From Delphinus delphis (taxonomy: Eukaryota; Chordata; Mammalia; Artiodactyla; Delphinidae), in assembly GCF_949987515.2 (NCBI RefSeq), contig NC_082694.2, positions 17,415,958 to 17,479,957 of the forward strand: a stretch of DNA of 64,000 nucleotides, read 5' to 3'. The notes under the pieces are model-generated. The model had not been told where the DNA came from, searched no databases, and saw only the letters and a list, made by a program, of their open reading frames with translations. Positions within the stretch are counted from its first letter, which is position 1. Each line of letters opens with the position of its first letter. Shown piece after piece: positions 47,651 through 59,530 of this stretch. The translations under genes were made by a program, and so were the position numbers.

Positions 47651-49544
47651 TATATATAAAAAAAAAAAAAGCAAGATGCAGAACAACACGGTGATGTTCA
47701 ACCAATTATGTAATAGAAGAAGAAAAAGAATACAGATTTTATTTGCTTGTATATACATAAAAAAGAACATGAATCAAAAATAGTAATCATTTGCTCTGGC
47801 AGTTGGAAGATAGGATTTGATCTGAAAGAGGATAGTCATAGGAGGTTACCTTTCTACTGTTAACATATTATTTCAAAACCTTTTAATACATCAAATTTAT
47901 TTTAAAGTTAAAAAATAAAAGTATGAATGTCAAGACCCATCTTAAGGAATATCACAATTCAGGGAAAAAATATGTATTAACAAGAAACACAAAGGCCAAG
48001 AACATTCAAGAACATAACACACTGTAAGAGAGTGGACAGGACAAAGAGGGTTCACAGTGAAGGTACATATTTCACACACTGTGGGATGGTTGGTCTGATT
48101 TAAAACACTGGAAATGAATAGATACCTGGGATAATGAGACACTGTCAGTTTTAGAGGCAGCCAGGTGTTAGTTGGGTCAGATATGGGGTGCATTGAACCT
48201 GGTGTTGAGAACAGAGAAACAGTGGCCTGTTAGCAGTATGGCATTGAGGGCCAACTCTGTTTTCTACCCAAATGTAGTCCAATTAGGCAAACTCCATTTT
48301 CATTCTTTAAGTCCTACTTTTCCCATAGTGCCATTTCTTTATTTGTTTCCAGGAAGCTTTCTTGAAAATCACGTGGTGTTTCCATGGGTTTGATGTAGAT
48401 ATTGCCAACATTATAGGACAACAATGCTGATAACATCAGTGAATTCCCAGTGTCTGCCCTTGAAGGAATCTCACAACTGCCTGTCTATTTAACTGGTTTC
48501 CTGACATGACTCATCTTTTATTGCTAGAATGATCCTGACAATATTTTTAAAAACAAACCCAGGCCAATATAATATATACATTATTTCATTATTTGTTTAG
48601 CGAGAAGATTTACACCTTTAAGCAGTGAGACCATAGAGACATCTCAGAAGTGCTGTGCATTTTAAAAGCACCTTTGTGACTTCAGTGTATGATGAAGGCT
48701 TTACCAGAACGATGATATCTGTAAATTAGGTACAAAGAATATGAATGAGAAAACCCCTTTTGCTTATTCAGTGTCTGTTTCTGGGATCTGTGTCTGTGCT
48801 GGACAGCTGTGGGGAACAAGTCTGAAGCTGATGCTGTTTGCACTTCATCTGGTACTATTAGAGGGTCCCTCTCCCCTCCCAAGGGGACATAGGGGTATTT
48901 TCACTCTCCATCATTCATTATAATTCCCCACTATTTAAGCTGCAACTTGGGAGTCATTAAACACTTTGGGGGAACTATATTAGCCATAGCAGGCCACTAG
49001 GGAACTATGTACTGTGCAGAAGCTATAATTTACAAAACACCCTCTGGAGAACAAAGGGAGAAAGGGAGCTTGGAAAGTGCTTCTTTTTCTGTACTGGAAC
49101 TTTATAGGAATTTTAACTCCACAAACTCATAATGACATAAGACTTCATAAATACAAAGGAGCCTTTCTATCGTGTAAAATAAGATAATTCAGAAATCTCT
49201 TGTTCTGTTTCCACTTAAGCTATTGTTATAAACACACTTTCCCATGACTCTCCTAATAGCATTCGAACAAGAATATTAGCAAGGTCATTTCCTGCCTCTG
49301 GCTAACTCTCAGGACAGATAAGCTCTACTTGCTTTCTTCCCCTATTAGAATAAGTAGCCAATAAAGTTATGTGTTGATTTTTATTAGAAATTTATTTTGA
49401 GGAGGGTAGATAACTGATTGACATGAAATAACTGGAACCTTGTTGTGGATATTTCAAATGTATAAATAAACCTTTACTAAATTGACTGCTGTTGACCTGA
49501 GACAGGTCTTTCTTTTTACTGAGAAAAAAGTATTGCAAGACTGT
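47651..49544. other. Unique non-coding DNA
   Basis: No gene, RNA or confident repeat was seen. Frames of 60-83 residues have no domain. Confidence 0.5.
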
Positions 49545-51100
49545 TTGATTGCTTCCAGGTTTTGATGATTATAAATAAAAATGATATTAAAAAAATAGAA
49601 TGCAGGTATATGTGTGGACATACAACTTCAAATACATTGGGTAAATAACTAGAAACACATTTACTGCATTAAGGGCAAATTATGTTGAACATCTTTTTAT
49701 ATGTTTATTTGCCCTTGGATATCTTCTTTGACAGTTGTCTGTTCAGTTCTTTGGCCCATATTTTAATTGGGGTAGTTTTCTTATTGTTGAGTTTTAAGAG
49801 TTCTTTGTACATCTCGGATACCAGTTCTTTAACAGAAACTTTGTTTTATTTGTGTTTTGCAAATACTTTTCCTCAGGTGGCTTGTATTTTCACTCTTTGT
49901 ATTTGTTTGTTTGCAGAGCAGAAGTTTTCATTTTAATGAAGTCTAATTTATTTTTTCTCTCATAGAATGTGCTTTTGGTGTTGGGTTTAAAAATATATCA
50001 CCAAACGCAGATCATTTCCTGTTTTCTTCTAGAAATTTTCTAGTTTCTGCATGTTTTTATTTGTTTGTCTGCTTGCTTGTTTTGGTTTTGGTTTACATTT
50101 AGATGTATTATCCATTTTGAGTTAATTTTTGTGCAAAGTTTTAGGTCTGACTGGGTTTTTCTTGCCTTTTAGCAAGCTCTGTAATTTTTTTGTTGTTGTT
50201 GATAGACATTATGTATCAGGTAATAGTGCCTGATGTAAATAGTCTTTAATTTGAAGTTTTATGTTAGTCTGACTAGGAGTTGGGCTGTGTTTTATTTGCT
50301 GTAACTGTAGGTGCCATATACTTCAAATTCCTCTATTTATGTTTATCTCTCCTCTTGTCTTTGGATTTGTCTAAGAACTTCTTAAACAGAGTCTGCAACT
50401 TGCAGCCTTTTAGCTGCAATCCATTCTTATTATATTGGATCCCTGTTGATATGTTGATTAGTTATAGGGGAGAAAAGGGTTTCTACAATCCTATGATTAA
50501 ATCTCGGTGATTTGGTGATCCTGTGTTCATGGCCTGTGGCCTTCACAAGGGTTTCTTACCTTCTGGCCCTCTTAGGTGAGAAAGGAAGTCTAGATAGGAT
50601 TGGTCAAGGATAAATGCATTTCTCCCTAGTGGATTAAGGTTCTGTTCAAGTCATCCTCTCTGGGGAGTAGGCCTTTGCTACCGAAAATGCTCTGGGAACA
50701 TTTCAAAATTATTATTTACATCCTCCCATTTCCAGAGACATGAGGGGACTTTACTTGACTCTTCACCATGAGTACCTGGTAGGGTACCTGAAGAAAAGCC
50801 TGTTAAAATATGGGGGTCCCACCTAAAACTGCAGGCTTCCAGGAGTTTTTCTCTTTCACACTCAGCCTACAGCATTTTATCAAAATTACCGTTAAATATT
50901 TCTACCAGTTTATGCCTTCAGTGGTTTCTACTTTGGGTTACTTTATCTCTGCTGTGTTCTCTATATTTGCCTGTTCTTGTAGATCTGAGGGTGTCAATGT
51001 GTCCTATGATTTCCATTCTCTGATTAGTCCAAGAAAAGTCATTGATTCTTTCAGTTTGCTCAGCTTTCTGTATTTTTTTTTTTTTTTGTAAAGTTGTGAG
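49545..51100 (-). mobile_element. Old L1M/HAL1-like element
   Basis: Complement of ORF2 text (atcttctttgacagttgtc, ttgttgagttttaagagttc, tccattttgagttaatttttg) runs to about 50160. It is followed by upstream-type text (gtctgactaggagttgggct). A T-run lies at 51071-51087. No long frame survives. Confidence 0.65.
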
Positions 51101-51589
51101 CAGCAACCACTTCCAAGCTCTTTACATGTTGGGGATGAAACTGAGACAGGTTCTTGTCTTGAGTATAATGAAAGAAAATACCTTCTTTAAATGTTTAGCC
51201 CCTTCTAATTACCATATTTTTATTTTTACTTTTCAATATTTCCTTTGTCCTAGTATTGAACATTATGAAGATGATTAATATGCACATATTTTGACAAATG
51301 AAATACAGGTCCCCTTAGAAAAAGCAACATGGCCCTGTGGGTCTGCGAGGACTTTTGCTCAGAGGAATTAGTGTAAAAATATATAAAAATTAAGTCAGCA
51401 TGCAAACCTTCATGCACCTACAGGGTCAAGCAGGTAGCACTAATGTGTAACTCACTCTGGTTGTAATGAAACTGAGGATTAGATTCATCAGACTTGCTTG
51501 TCTAATAATCAGTAAATTGTAACCTGCCTTCACTTATCAAGCTCACTTTAATTTTTCTTGCAAATTGCATACACTCTGAGCTTCATGTA

Positions 51590-52112
51590 GCTTAGACAAT
51601 ATATCACAAGACTCCTTTAACCGTCCCCTACAGATAACACCTCTGATGTATGGGTCAGTATAGTATAGTATAGTAACAATTATCTAAGTTGTTTTTCAGG
51701 AACTTGGAACTAGTTCTTGTCCAGCTCAAACTGGTGGAGACCACAGACCACTGAACTGGGCCTACCTGAGTGTCTGATGAATGGACTTTTGAAGTCACAG
51801 CACCAAAAACCCCACCCTTGGATTGTGCTAATGACAATATTTTCTGGACATGCATCCTGTGAAGGTTCACTAAGCTCAGTGTGCCTGCAGAGCAATGATT
51901 ACCTCATCTTTTCTTGCTTTCAATAAATTTCTCCTGTACTGCTGACCACCCTATACATTTTACCTAGGAATATCTCAAGCCCCTCACATCTGGGGAGTCT
52001 CATTTGAGAATTGTTCTCCTGTTTCCTCACACAACTGTCTCGTGAATAAACTCTTTCTTGGCTACAGACGTCAGAGTCTCAGCATGTGGCTTGCTTGGGA
52101 GTTACACAAATG
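51590..52112 (+). mobile_element. Probable solo ERV LTR
   Basis: The right half has cgtgaataaactctttcttg (AATAAA at 52045-52050), then cagacgtcagagtctcagca, and ends near gttacaca, as an R-U5 region would. The left end is uncertain. Three TATAG units lie at about 51658-51674. Confidence 0.5.
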
Positions 52113-52930
52113 AACCTGGTTGGGTCACAGTTACAGGAGTATGGAATGGGTGGCCAGACTAATAGACACACATGTCATATTATGGCATTTAAATTAAAAA
52201 GTAGGGCAAGGAAAAAGTGCATCTGTGAACTCTATGCAGGATAATGACCACTAATATTTCATTTGTTATGCATGTGGCTGATTTACTCATTGGGTTTCTA
52301 CTATGTAGGCTCAAAAAATGAAATATTTTAGATGAGGAAATAGGAAATTTTATCTATGGTAAGGGAATTATTATGCTTTCAGGATGGAAAGTGGATGCTT
52401 CTGCTATCCTATATGCACAGGAATTTGCTGCTGAACTGAATTTCTCATTCATGTGGGCAAGAAGATTAAACAGAATGTCATACTAAAGTATCTGCTTGGT
52501 GGCCAGACCTACTTTAAGAATTGCTATTGTAAACTCATTGTCACATTCTTCAGTATCTCCTGGAGGCCTCTCTGTGCAGGTTCTAGGAGCAAGAACAGAA
52601 TTTTAGAAAGCAACTGTACAATATAATAATTAGAATTAAATTATTAATCATATTTGACCTGTTAATTCTACTTTTAAATTTACACTTAAGAACTAATATA
52701 AAATACAAACCCATATTTATGCAAAGATGTTCCTTGTTTATAAAACAAATAAAGGATATGCACAAACAAAAACAATTTTTAAAGTAGATAAAACATGAAA
52801 TAGTAAAATTGCTACATGTAATTTGAAGTAGATGTTAAAATTATTATGTGTACAAAGAAACAATAACAGGAAAATATATAAGTACTATATTAAAAAATGA
52901 AAATCTGTGGCAATCTAAAACAGCATGCAT
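52113..52930. other. Unique non-coding DNA
   Basis: Nothing recognisable; A+T-rich towards 52620-52920. Confidence 0.5.
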
Positions 52931-52945
52931 AAAAAAGGAAAACCA

Positions 52946-53209
52946 GGGTTTCCCTGGTGGCGCAGTGGTTGAGAATCTGCCTGCCAATGCAGGGGACACG
53001 GGTTCAAGCCCTGCTCTGGGAAGATCCCACATGCCGTGGAGCAACTAGGCCCGTGAGCCACAACTACTGAGCCTGCACGTCTGGAGCTTGTGCTTGCAAC
53101 AAAAGAGGCCGCGACAGTGAGAGGCCCGCACACCGTGATGAAGAGTGGTCCCCGCTCACCGCAACTAGAGAAAGCCCTCGCACAGAAATGAAGACCCAAC
53201 ATAGCCAAA

Positions 53210-53257
<48 letters not shown>

Positions 53258-53277
53258 AGCTTTCATTTAAAAAAAAC
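52946..53277 (+). mobile_element. CHR-family SINE, long form with (AAAG)n tail
   Basis: An older long-type copy with head gggtttccctggtggcgcag, extra 3' block (gtccccgctcaccgcaacta, gaagacccaacatagcc) and a tetranucleotide tail at 53208-53258. A weak duplication, aaaaaaggaaaacc versus aaaaagggaaaact, lies near 52931-52944 and 53278-53291. Its long 3' block matches the complement of the copy at 20185. Confidence 0.9.
53208..53258 (+). repeat. (AAAG)n microsatellite
   Basis: About twelve AAAG units form the expanded tail of the long CHR SINE. Confidence 0.95.
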
Positions 53278-53407
53278 AAAAAGGGAAAACTATACCAAAG
53301 TTTAAAGACCATTACTTCTTGGTTCAGTGTCATCTTTTTATTCTCTTGTCCATATTTTTTATCATAAAGGGTATTCCAACTTTGCTTCAACCATGCCCAC
53401 TGTCTAA

Positions 53408-53685
53408 TCAGCTTGGGTTGCCATAACAAAATGCCACAGACTGAGTGGCTTAAACAACAGGAATTTATTTCTTACAGTTCTGGAGATTGGAAGTCCAAGA
53501 TCAAGATGCCAGCAGGGTTGGTGTCTGGTGACAGCTCACTCTTTGGACTGTGTCCTCACCTAGATTTTCCTCTACGAGTGCTAGTGGAGAAAGAGTGAGA
53601 GAGAGAGAAAATGTGAGCCAGTGAGGAAGCTCTCTGTTGTCTCTTATAAGGGCACTAATCCCCTCTTGAGGGCCCTGTAGAAGAG
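53408..53685 (-). mobile_element. MLT1-type MaLR LTR, part 1
   Basis: Complement of an MLT1 LTR: gggttgccataacaaaatgc, gactgagtggcttaaacaac, gtctggtgacagctcact, gtcctcacctag, gaggaagctctctgttgtct, gggcactaatcccc. An LTR insertion splits it and it resumes at 54166. Confidence 0.8.
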
Positions 53686-54165
53686 GCAAAATTTACCCTT
53701 TCTCATGTTAGGATTTCTGCTGGGGCTCTAACAAAATGACAGATTAACATGAGAAAAACAGTCTATTACCAAGCACAGTGCACATCACCTAAACAAAAAA
53801 TGACTCAAAATAACAGTTTGAATCCCACCTTATATAGCATCTCCAAAATAAATTAATAAATTTATTAATTGATAGAGCAATGACAGGAAAAAGAAAGCAG
53901 TTTTAGCCTTCCAAGGGTGGCAAACTGTGGAAAGGTGTATATGTGGCAGGAAACTAATAAAGTTAAGGTTTGTTTACAGATTCCTATGGTGCCATCTCTG
54001 GGCTGATAAGGCTCAATCTCCAATAAAATAATTTATATCTTTTCTTTAGGCAGAAAAGGGGAAGCTTTTTTTTCTGCATTAGCTCTTTCTTAATTGCCTT
54101 CAGCATAAAATATTTTTACATCAAAGAGGAATATTTTTGGTTGAGATATTCTGGTTTCCTTCAGC
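53686..54165 (-). mobile_element. LTR nested in MLT1, copy A of a local pair
   Basis: A block of about 480 bp with gtgccatctctgggctgata, ttctttaggcagaaaagggg and tattctggtttccttcag. The same text in the same order recurs at 57105-57585. On the minus strand it starts near TGAAGGAAACCAGAATA. It resembles an ERV LTR I cannot name. Confidence 0.65.
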
Positions 54166-54298
54166 ACTATACTCATGATCTCATCTAAACCTAATTACAT
54201 CCCAAAGCTACCATTACTAAATACCATCACATTGAGGATGAGGGTTTCAACATATGGATTTGGGGGGTACATGTTTCAATGCATAGCATCCACTTTAG
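54166..54298 (-). mobile_element. MLT1-type MaLR LTR, part 2
   Basis: MLT1 complement resumes: ctcatgatctcatctaaacc, aaataccatcacattgagg, gggtttcaacatatggattt and a ggggggtacatgtttcaa end. Confidence 0.8.
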
Positions 54299-54620
54299 GC
54301 ATTGTGTTTTCTTATTTTTGACTAATATTTTTGCATGTAAAATGCTGTCTTGATATTTCTTTAATTTGCATTTATTCAATTGCTTATGTTTTTGTATAAT
54401 TTCCCATATGTTGTTTGCTTGAGTTGTGAGTTTATATCCTTTCCACATTTAACTATAGGGATTTCATTTTTTTTCTCTGTATTTGAATGAGTTCTTTATA
54501 GTTTCTAGATATGTACTATTTAATTTTTTATTGGGTCCAAGTTTTCCTGTAAACTATTGTTTTTCTTTTTATTTCTTTGTTTTTTCTCTTTTGTTATTTC
54601 AGATAACATTAGGGACATTT
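54299..54620 (-). mobile_element. Old L1 fragment
   Basis: Complement-type L1 text, tgatatttctttaatttgca, gtttatatcctttccacat and ttgaatgagttctttatag, matches an old L1ME-like segment. Confidence 0.5.
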
Positions 54621-54779
54621 CTGTGTTATAGTTGAATCCTACACACACTTTGAGACTTAAGATTGACTCCATTTTCATCATGAGTTCTTCCCCTTCATTA
54701 GGACTCTGTGAAGCCCACACATATCTACAATCCTTTTTGCCATTTTCCTCTCAGTAAATTTGTCTTTATTTATAATCAC

Positions 54780-54960
54780 TTGGAAAATATTTATTGAGCT
54801 TTTATTATGAACCAGGAATATTTTGCAGGCATGGAGAGCCAATCATGAATAAACAAATTTCCTATCTTCAAAGACCTTATATTGTAGAGTGATAGAAAGA
54901 CACACAAAAATAAGCCAAAATAATATAATATCATACAGTAGTAAGTGCTAGTAAGAGAAG
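54780..54960 (+). mobile_element. Ancient interspersed repeat fragment
   Basis: The order tatttattgagcttttatta, tgaaccaggaata, catgaataaacaaatttcc, cttatattgtagagtgatag is that of a common old mammalian repeat of uncertain class. Confidence 0.4.
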
Positions 54961-55806
54961 TGAAAGCAGAGTATGGATGTAAACTATGGTAATAGGAAGT
55001 TTTCTTTGTTTTGGTTTGTTTTTGTTTTTTTTCTTCTTCAGTTGGTAAATTCTACCAAACATTTAATAAAGAATTAATAAAAAATCTTCACAAACTTTTC
55101 CAAATAATGGAAGCAGGAACACTTCCCAATCACTCCATGAGGCAGCATTACCCTAATTCTAAAACCAAAGACATCACGAGAAAAGAAAATGACATCTCAC
55201 CATCTCTCAGGAACACAGACACATCCATCCCCTGCCTCAAAAGAAAAAAAGAAAGAAAGAAAGAAAGAAAGCTAGGAAACTGAACCCAGCAACATATACA
55301 AAAGCTGTTATACACCATAATTAATTTGAATCATCTCACAAATACATCGTTGGCTTAGCATCCAAAACTCAATCAATCCTGCAGATGGGAAAAGAACAAG
55401 TAGAATCATCTTTTGTTACAGTTGATATGATTTTGTATGTAAAAACTTGTTAGGAATTCTAATAGGAAGTTTTAAGTCTTCATTTAAGAGATCTTGAATA
55501 GTTGGGGAGGAGGAGGCATGATAAACTCACAATTTGTAGAAATGTTACTATTAAGGTGACTGTTATTAACAAGATTGTTCTGTCCAAGCATTTTTTAAAA
55601 ATTTTGTATAGTTATCAAAAGTGTGCTGAAATTGGATGTAATATATGAAATACAACAGGAATAATTATCTGGTTTTGCCTGTGCTTTTAACAAAATGCTC
55701 TTTTCCTCAAGTTGTTTCTTTGTTAACCCAAGCCATTGTGGCTTCAGAAATTCTGTAATAGTCTAAGGTGTCCAATGTGCCTTTTGGACAGGCATATCCC
55801 CTTTTT
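54961..55806. other. Unique non-coding DNA with a small (GAAA)n
   Basis: The A/G tetranucleotide run lies at 55240-55270. The 55050-55220 part has aacacttcccaatcactcc and accctaattctaaaaccaaag, which recall degraded L1 ORF2 sense text, but too weakly to call. Confidence 0.4.
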
Positions 55807-55820
55807 AAAAATGACAGGGA

Positions 55821-56029
55821 GGGCTTCCGTGGTGGCACAGTGGTTGAGTCCGCCTGCCGATGCTGGGGACACGGGTTCGTGACCCGGTCAGGGAAGATCC
55901 CACATGCCGTGGAGCGGCTAGGCCCATGAGCCATGGCCGCTGAGCCTGCGCGTCTGGAGCCTGTGCTCCGCAACGGGAGGGCCACAAGAGTGAGAGGCTC
56001 GTGTACCGCAAAACAAAACAAACAAACAA
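55821..56029 (+). mobile_element. CHR-family SINE, short form
   Basis: The copy has a small deletion in the head (ggttgagtccgcc lacks the usual gaga). Its tail is built of aaac units. A perfect 14-bp duplication, aaaaatgacaggga, lies at 55807-55820 and 56030-56043. Confidence 0.95.
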
Positions 56030-56269
56030 AAAAATGACAGGGAGAGGGAAGTGTTCGTTAGGAGATCCTCTGAAGAGATCATGCTGCCAGAAAGATACAT
56101 TCAAAGAACTTCCAAACAGACCACAACTAAACACAAAACACAGTGGAAGGAAAGGAAAATTAAAATCACTATATCATAATTCTTGTTGGTCAGCTCTGCA
56201 ACAAGAAATTAGAATTTGTGTTGCATATTTAAAAATTACTAAGAATAGATCTTACAGTTTTCATCATAA

Positions 56270-56430
56270 GAAAAAAAATATATGTATAAACTATGTATGG
56301 TGGCAGAGGTTAACTTACTGTGGTGATTATTTTGCAACTTCTATAAATTTTGAATCATTATGTTGTACACCTGAAAGTAAAATAATTTTATATGTCAATT
56401 ATTTGTCAACTACAGCAATAAAAAGAAGTA
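56270..56430 (+). mobile_element. L1 3' UTR fragment
   Basis: The text ttactgtggtgattattttg, gaatcattatgttgtacacc and atatgtcaattatttgtcaa is the last part of an L1MA/MB-type 3' UTR in sense. The 176-residue frame spanning 56001-56531 joins a SINE tail, this L1 piece and unique DNA, and is not a gene. Confidence 0.65.
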
Positions 56431-57104
56431 GGGGTGTGTCTGAGCATAAACAATTTAAAGATAGCTTGCTTTCCTCTACTTCCTCTACACTGTGTCACAA
56501 TCACAGTGTTCCTACATTTCCATTTTACTAGCCTAATTCTGCTTGTGAAACAAGGTAGGTAAAGCAGAGATGGTAACCTATATGATATGACATGATGTCA
56601 ATGACCTAAGCAAGTTAACCTGGACCAAAAAAAGATATATATAGATATACATGGATATGGATATGGATAGATATATAAAAAAGTGGATTATTTTCTCACA
56701 TCTAAAATATTGTCTGAAATTAATTTAACGTGAGATAAAGCATTTTGCATTCCCCAGGCCACTGAAGAGTGAAGTCCAAGCTAGAACATTTACATAGATT
56801 ATGATGTTAATGGTTCCTTCTAGACACGTTCAAATTAGGAGAAAAGTAAAAATGCAAATAACTTGATGCAAGAAATAACTAAAAATAATATATAGGTGGC
56901 CTGTGGGCTAAATCAATCCCCTCTTTGGTCTTGGTTGGTTCTTACAGCGCTTATTAGTATTATTATTTTAATTTGAATGTTTTATTGCCAGGACCTGTGC
57001 TCTTCAGTTAGTTGTAGATACTACCTGTCCATTCTTAAGTTTTCCCTTTCTACCTTGCTTTGTAAAGTATTTGAATTTAAGTGTGTAGAGGAGGGAAAAC
57101 AATC
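56431..57104. other. Unique DNA with a GATA-type microsatellite
   Basis: A tract of atagatata and ggatatggatat units lies at about 56632-56675. Nothing else is recognisable. Confidence 0.5.
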
Positions 57105-57585
57105 TTTCTACCTTTCTAAGTAGGGTCTGAGGCTCTTGTAACAAAACAGATTAGCAAGAGAAAACTAAACAGAAGTTGATTGACATGTATATTTCATATA
57201 TACAAGGGAGCCCTGGCAAGGAAAATGAAGACACAAAGAAGCAGTTAGAGTTGACCAGCTGTTATACTGGTTGGAAAAAGAGTAGTGAAACACTGACAGC
57301 AAAAAAGGGGCTTGGGCAGGGCAGTTTAATGGTGAAAAAGAAATAGGAAGGTAAAGGTTAGTTTAACAATTATTTTTTTGCAAATTTCTCTGGTGCCATC
57401 TCTGGGCTGATAAGAGTCTAAAGTCCCTTTCAGTAAGGAGAGTTTATATCCATTCTTTAGGCAGAGAGAGGTAAAGGAAGAGAGCTCCTCTTGCATTTGC
57501 TGCTTCTTGATTGTCTTCAGCTCAAAATAATTTTTATATCAAAACATATTTGGGGTAAAATAAATATTCTGGTTTCTTTCAAGAG
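57105..57585 (-). mobile_element. Solo LTR, copy B of a local pair
   Basis: It shares with 53686-54165 the ordered blocks tggtgccatctctgggctga, attctttaggcagagag, gattgtcttcagctcaaaat and ttctggtttctttcaag. The two are clearly diverged, so they are separate old insertions of one family in the same orientation. Confidence 0.65.
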
Positions 57586-57599
57586 CCCTGATACAAATT

Positions 57600-57720
57600 T
57601 GTTCATTCACCAGTGAGCAGACATTTCTCAACTGCCTCCCAAAACACTATGCTTAGTTGGCAAAGTGAGGGATAGAAAGAGAACTCAGATGTGACCCCTG
57701 CCTTTAATGAGCTCAGACTT
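57600..57720 (+). mobile_element. Ancient interspersed repeat fragment
   Basis: The phrases ttcattcaccagtgagcaga and gacccctgcctttaatgagc are the diverged pattern of the same common old family as 54780-54960. Confidence 0.35.
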
Positions 57721-58989
57721 CTCCGGGTGTGTTTCAGAGAAAGAGGCTGCTTCCTCACTCCTGAGGCTTTTTGCATGCTAAGAGAGTTCCTATAAATGAA
57801 CTGTCTCTCTCCACCTTTTTACATATTCTACCCTAAGAAAGGTAGAGTGACTACTGTTTGGATAATTGGAACATGGAGAAAGGAAGCTCAGCTCTACTTT
57901 CTTTCCTTTGGAAACAAGGTAATCACAGTGTTTCATTATTTAAAACCAACTTGTCTCTAGCTCTGTATGGCAAAATTTAAGAGTCTCTGTTAACTAATGA
58001 AGGTGATATTCTGGTGTTCCAACTTGATGTTTTGTTTTATTTTTAAATCCCTGAAAAATTATGTTTATTTCCCTTTATACCTCCAATAAAGCATAAAAGA
58101 CAAAATAAATTTAAAATTATATTTCAAAGCAAATTTGAGACATGTTGTATGAAGGAAACAGATGCAGTCATCTGAGAGTTTGGAAGAGGTTTCCATTTTC
58201 TGTTGATGACATTAGGAAAGGGGGAATTTGAACTTGGGTTTAAGTATGAGTAGAGTTCGGCAGGTGAGAGAGGATAGTCATCCAGGTAAGAGCTATAACA
58301 GGCACAGAATCAGGAAAATCTAAATAAGTGCAGCATAGAGAACAAAGAATAATTTGGGTTGTTTGTAGCATATAGTAAGTCAAGGAGAACTTTGAGAAAT
58401 TGAATCAGTTGCCAAAACAGTAACTGAAAAGCTACAACTTTAGGATAAAAATGTTAGCTTTATTCTTTGGGAATTTGAGAGCCATTGAAGGAGCATTTAA
58501 GAGCAGGGAAGTAGACTGACCAAAAGTTATTTCATAAAAATAATTTGGGAGTTATAATACAGATGTCAGATAACCTTCCCTATTTCTACTCTGGCCGTGG
58601 ACTGATTCCTGGATCTTGATTCCACAGACCCATCGGAGATCAAATGCCATTCAATGATTCCTGTAGATTTGTGGGAGTTTATCCCTCATTCTTTTCTTGG
58701 TCTCCATACTCCTCCAGCCACACATATTGCCTTGGTCTGTCCACATCCATAATGTGTAGCATTCACCATTATTAATTTCCATGAAAAGTGGGCTGATCAT
58801 AAGCCTGCACACTTCATGAATTTAGTAATATTGATGAGAGAAATCACTTCAGCAATTGCCTGAGGCTTTCCACCTCATTCTTTACTCACTCTCCTAGTAT
58901 CTCCTTTCTCCCATATGCTCAAGGGGAAACTCTGAAAGCTTTTTCTTCTATATCTCACAAAACAAATCTGTTCAGCCCCTGGAGGTTGA
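57721..58989. other. Unique non-coding DNA
   Basis: No gene, RNA or confident repeat was recognised. Confidence 0.5.
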
Positions 58990-59330
58990 ATTTGGCATTT
59001 CAAAGAATCAAATTTACAAAAAAGTTGAAATATATAGTACAATGGACATCCATGTATACTTCTTAATATTTTATCTATCTATCTATCTATCTATCATCTA
59101 TTATCTACCTATCTATCTATCATCTATCTATCTATTCGCCCTATTTTTGTACCAAACTATTCAATAGTAAGTTGCAAGTGTAATACTTACCTTTAAATAC
59201 TTAAGCCTGTATATCTAAAAATAAAGACATTGTTTTATAAAATCAAAAGTATTCATGTCTTTGTAAATTAGCATTATTTAAGAAACATCATACTGTCCAC
59301 ATTTAAATTTTAAATTAGCCCTCAAGTGTA
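58990..59330 (-). mobile_element. Old L1M fragment
   Basis: The phrases gtaccaaactattcaatag, taagttgcaagtgtaatac and cctttaaatacttaagcctg follow the complement of an old L1M segment. A TATC microsatellite grew inside it. Confidence 0.5.
59077..59138 (+). repeat. (TATC)n microsatellite
   Basis: About 14 TATC units have three interruptions (catctatt, tacc, catc). Confidence 0.95.
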
Positions 59331-59334
59331 ATTT

Positions 59335-59530
59335 TGTTAGACTGCTTTTAAGATTTTCTCTTTATCATTGATTTTCAGCATTTTGATCATAATATGATGT
59401 TGTATGGCTTTCTTCATGTTTATTTTGCTTAAGTTTATTTGACTGTATTGGGTGAGTAGATTTATATTTCTCATTAGATTGGGAACACTTTCAGCAATCA
59501 TTTATTTAAATGTTTCTTAATGCTTAAGAA
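59335..59530 (-). mobile_element. Old L1M/HAL1-like fragment
   Basis: The text aagattttctctttatcattg and ttttcagcattttgatcata is related to 41818-41860, giving the same old L1 region in the same orientation. Confidence 0.5.

Noticed and set aside
53208..53258. CRISPR-like or satellite array
   Set aside because: The tetranucleotide repeat has no spacers and is the tail of a SINE. No regularly spaced direct repeats exist anywhere in the window.
1492..56029. tRNA genes suggested by tRNA-like heads
   Set aside because: These heads belong to CHR SINEs, followed by SINE cores and A-tails. The cloverleaf is degraded, and the same unit recurs ten times.
56001..56531. 176-residue plus-strand frame
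   Set aside because: It starts in a SINE tail, crosses an L1 3' UTR fragment and ends in unique DNA; there is no domain and no conserved start.
53686..57585. A provirus bounded by the two related LTRs
   Set aside because: MLT1 text resumes immediately after the first LTR, and the space between holds unrelated L1, SINE and unique DNA with no viral genes.
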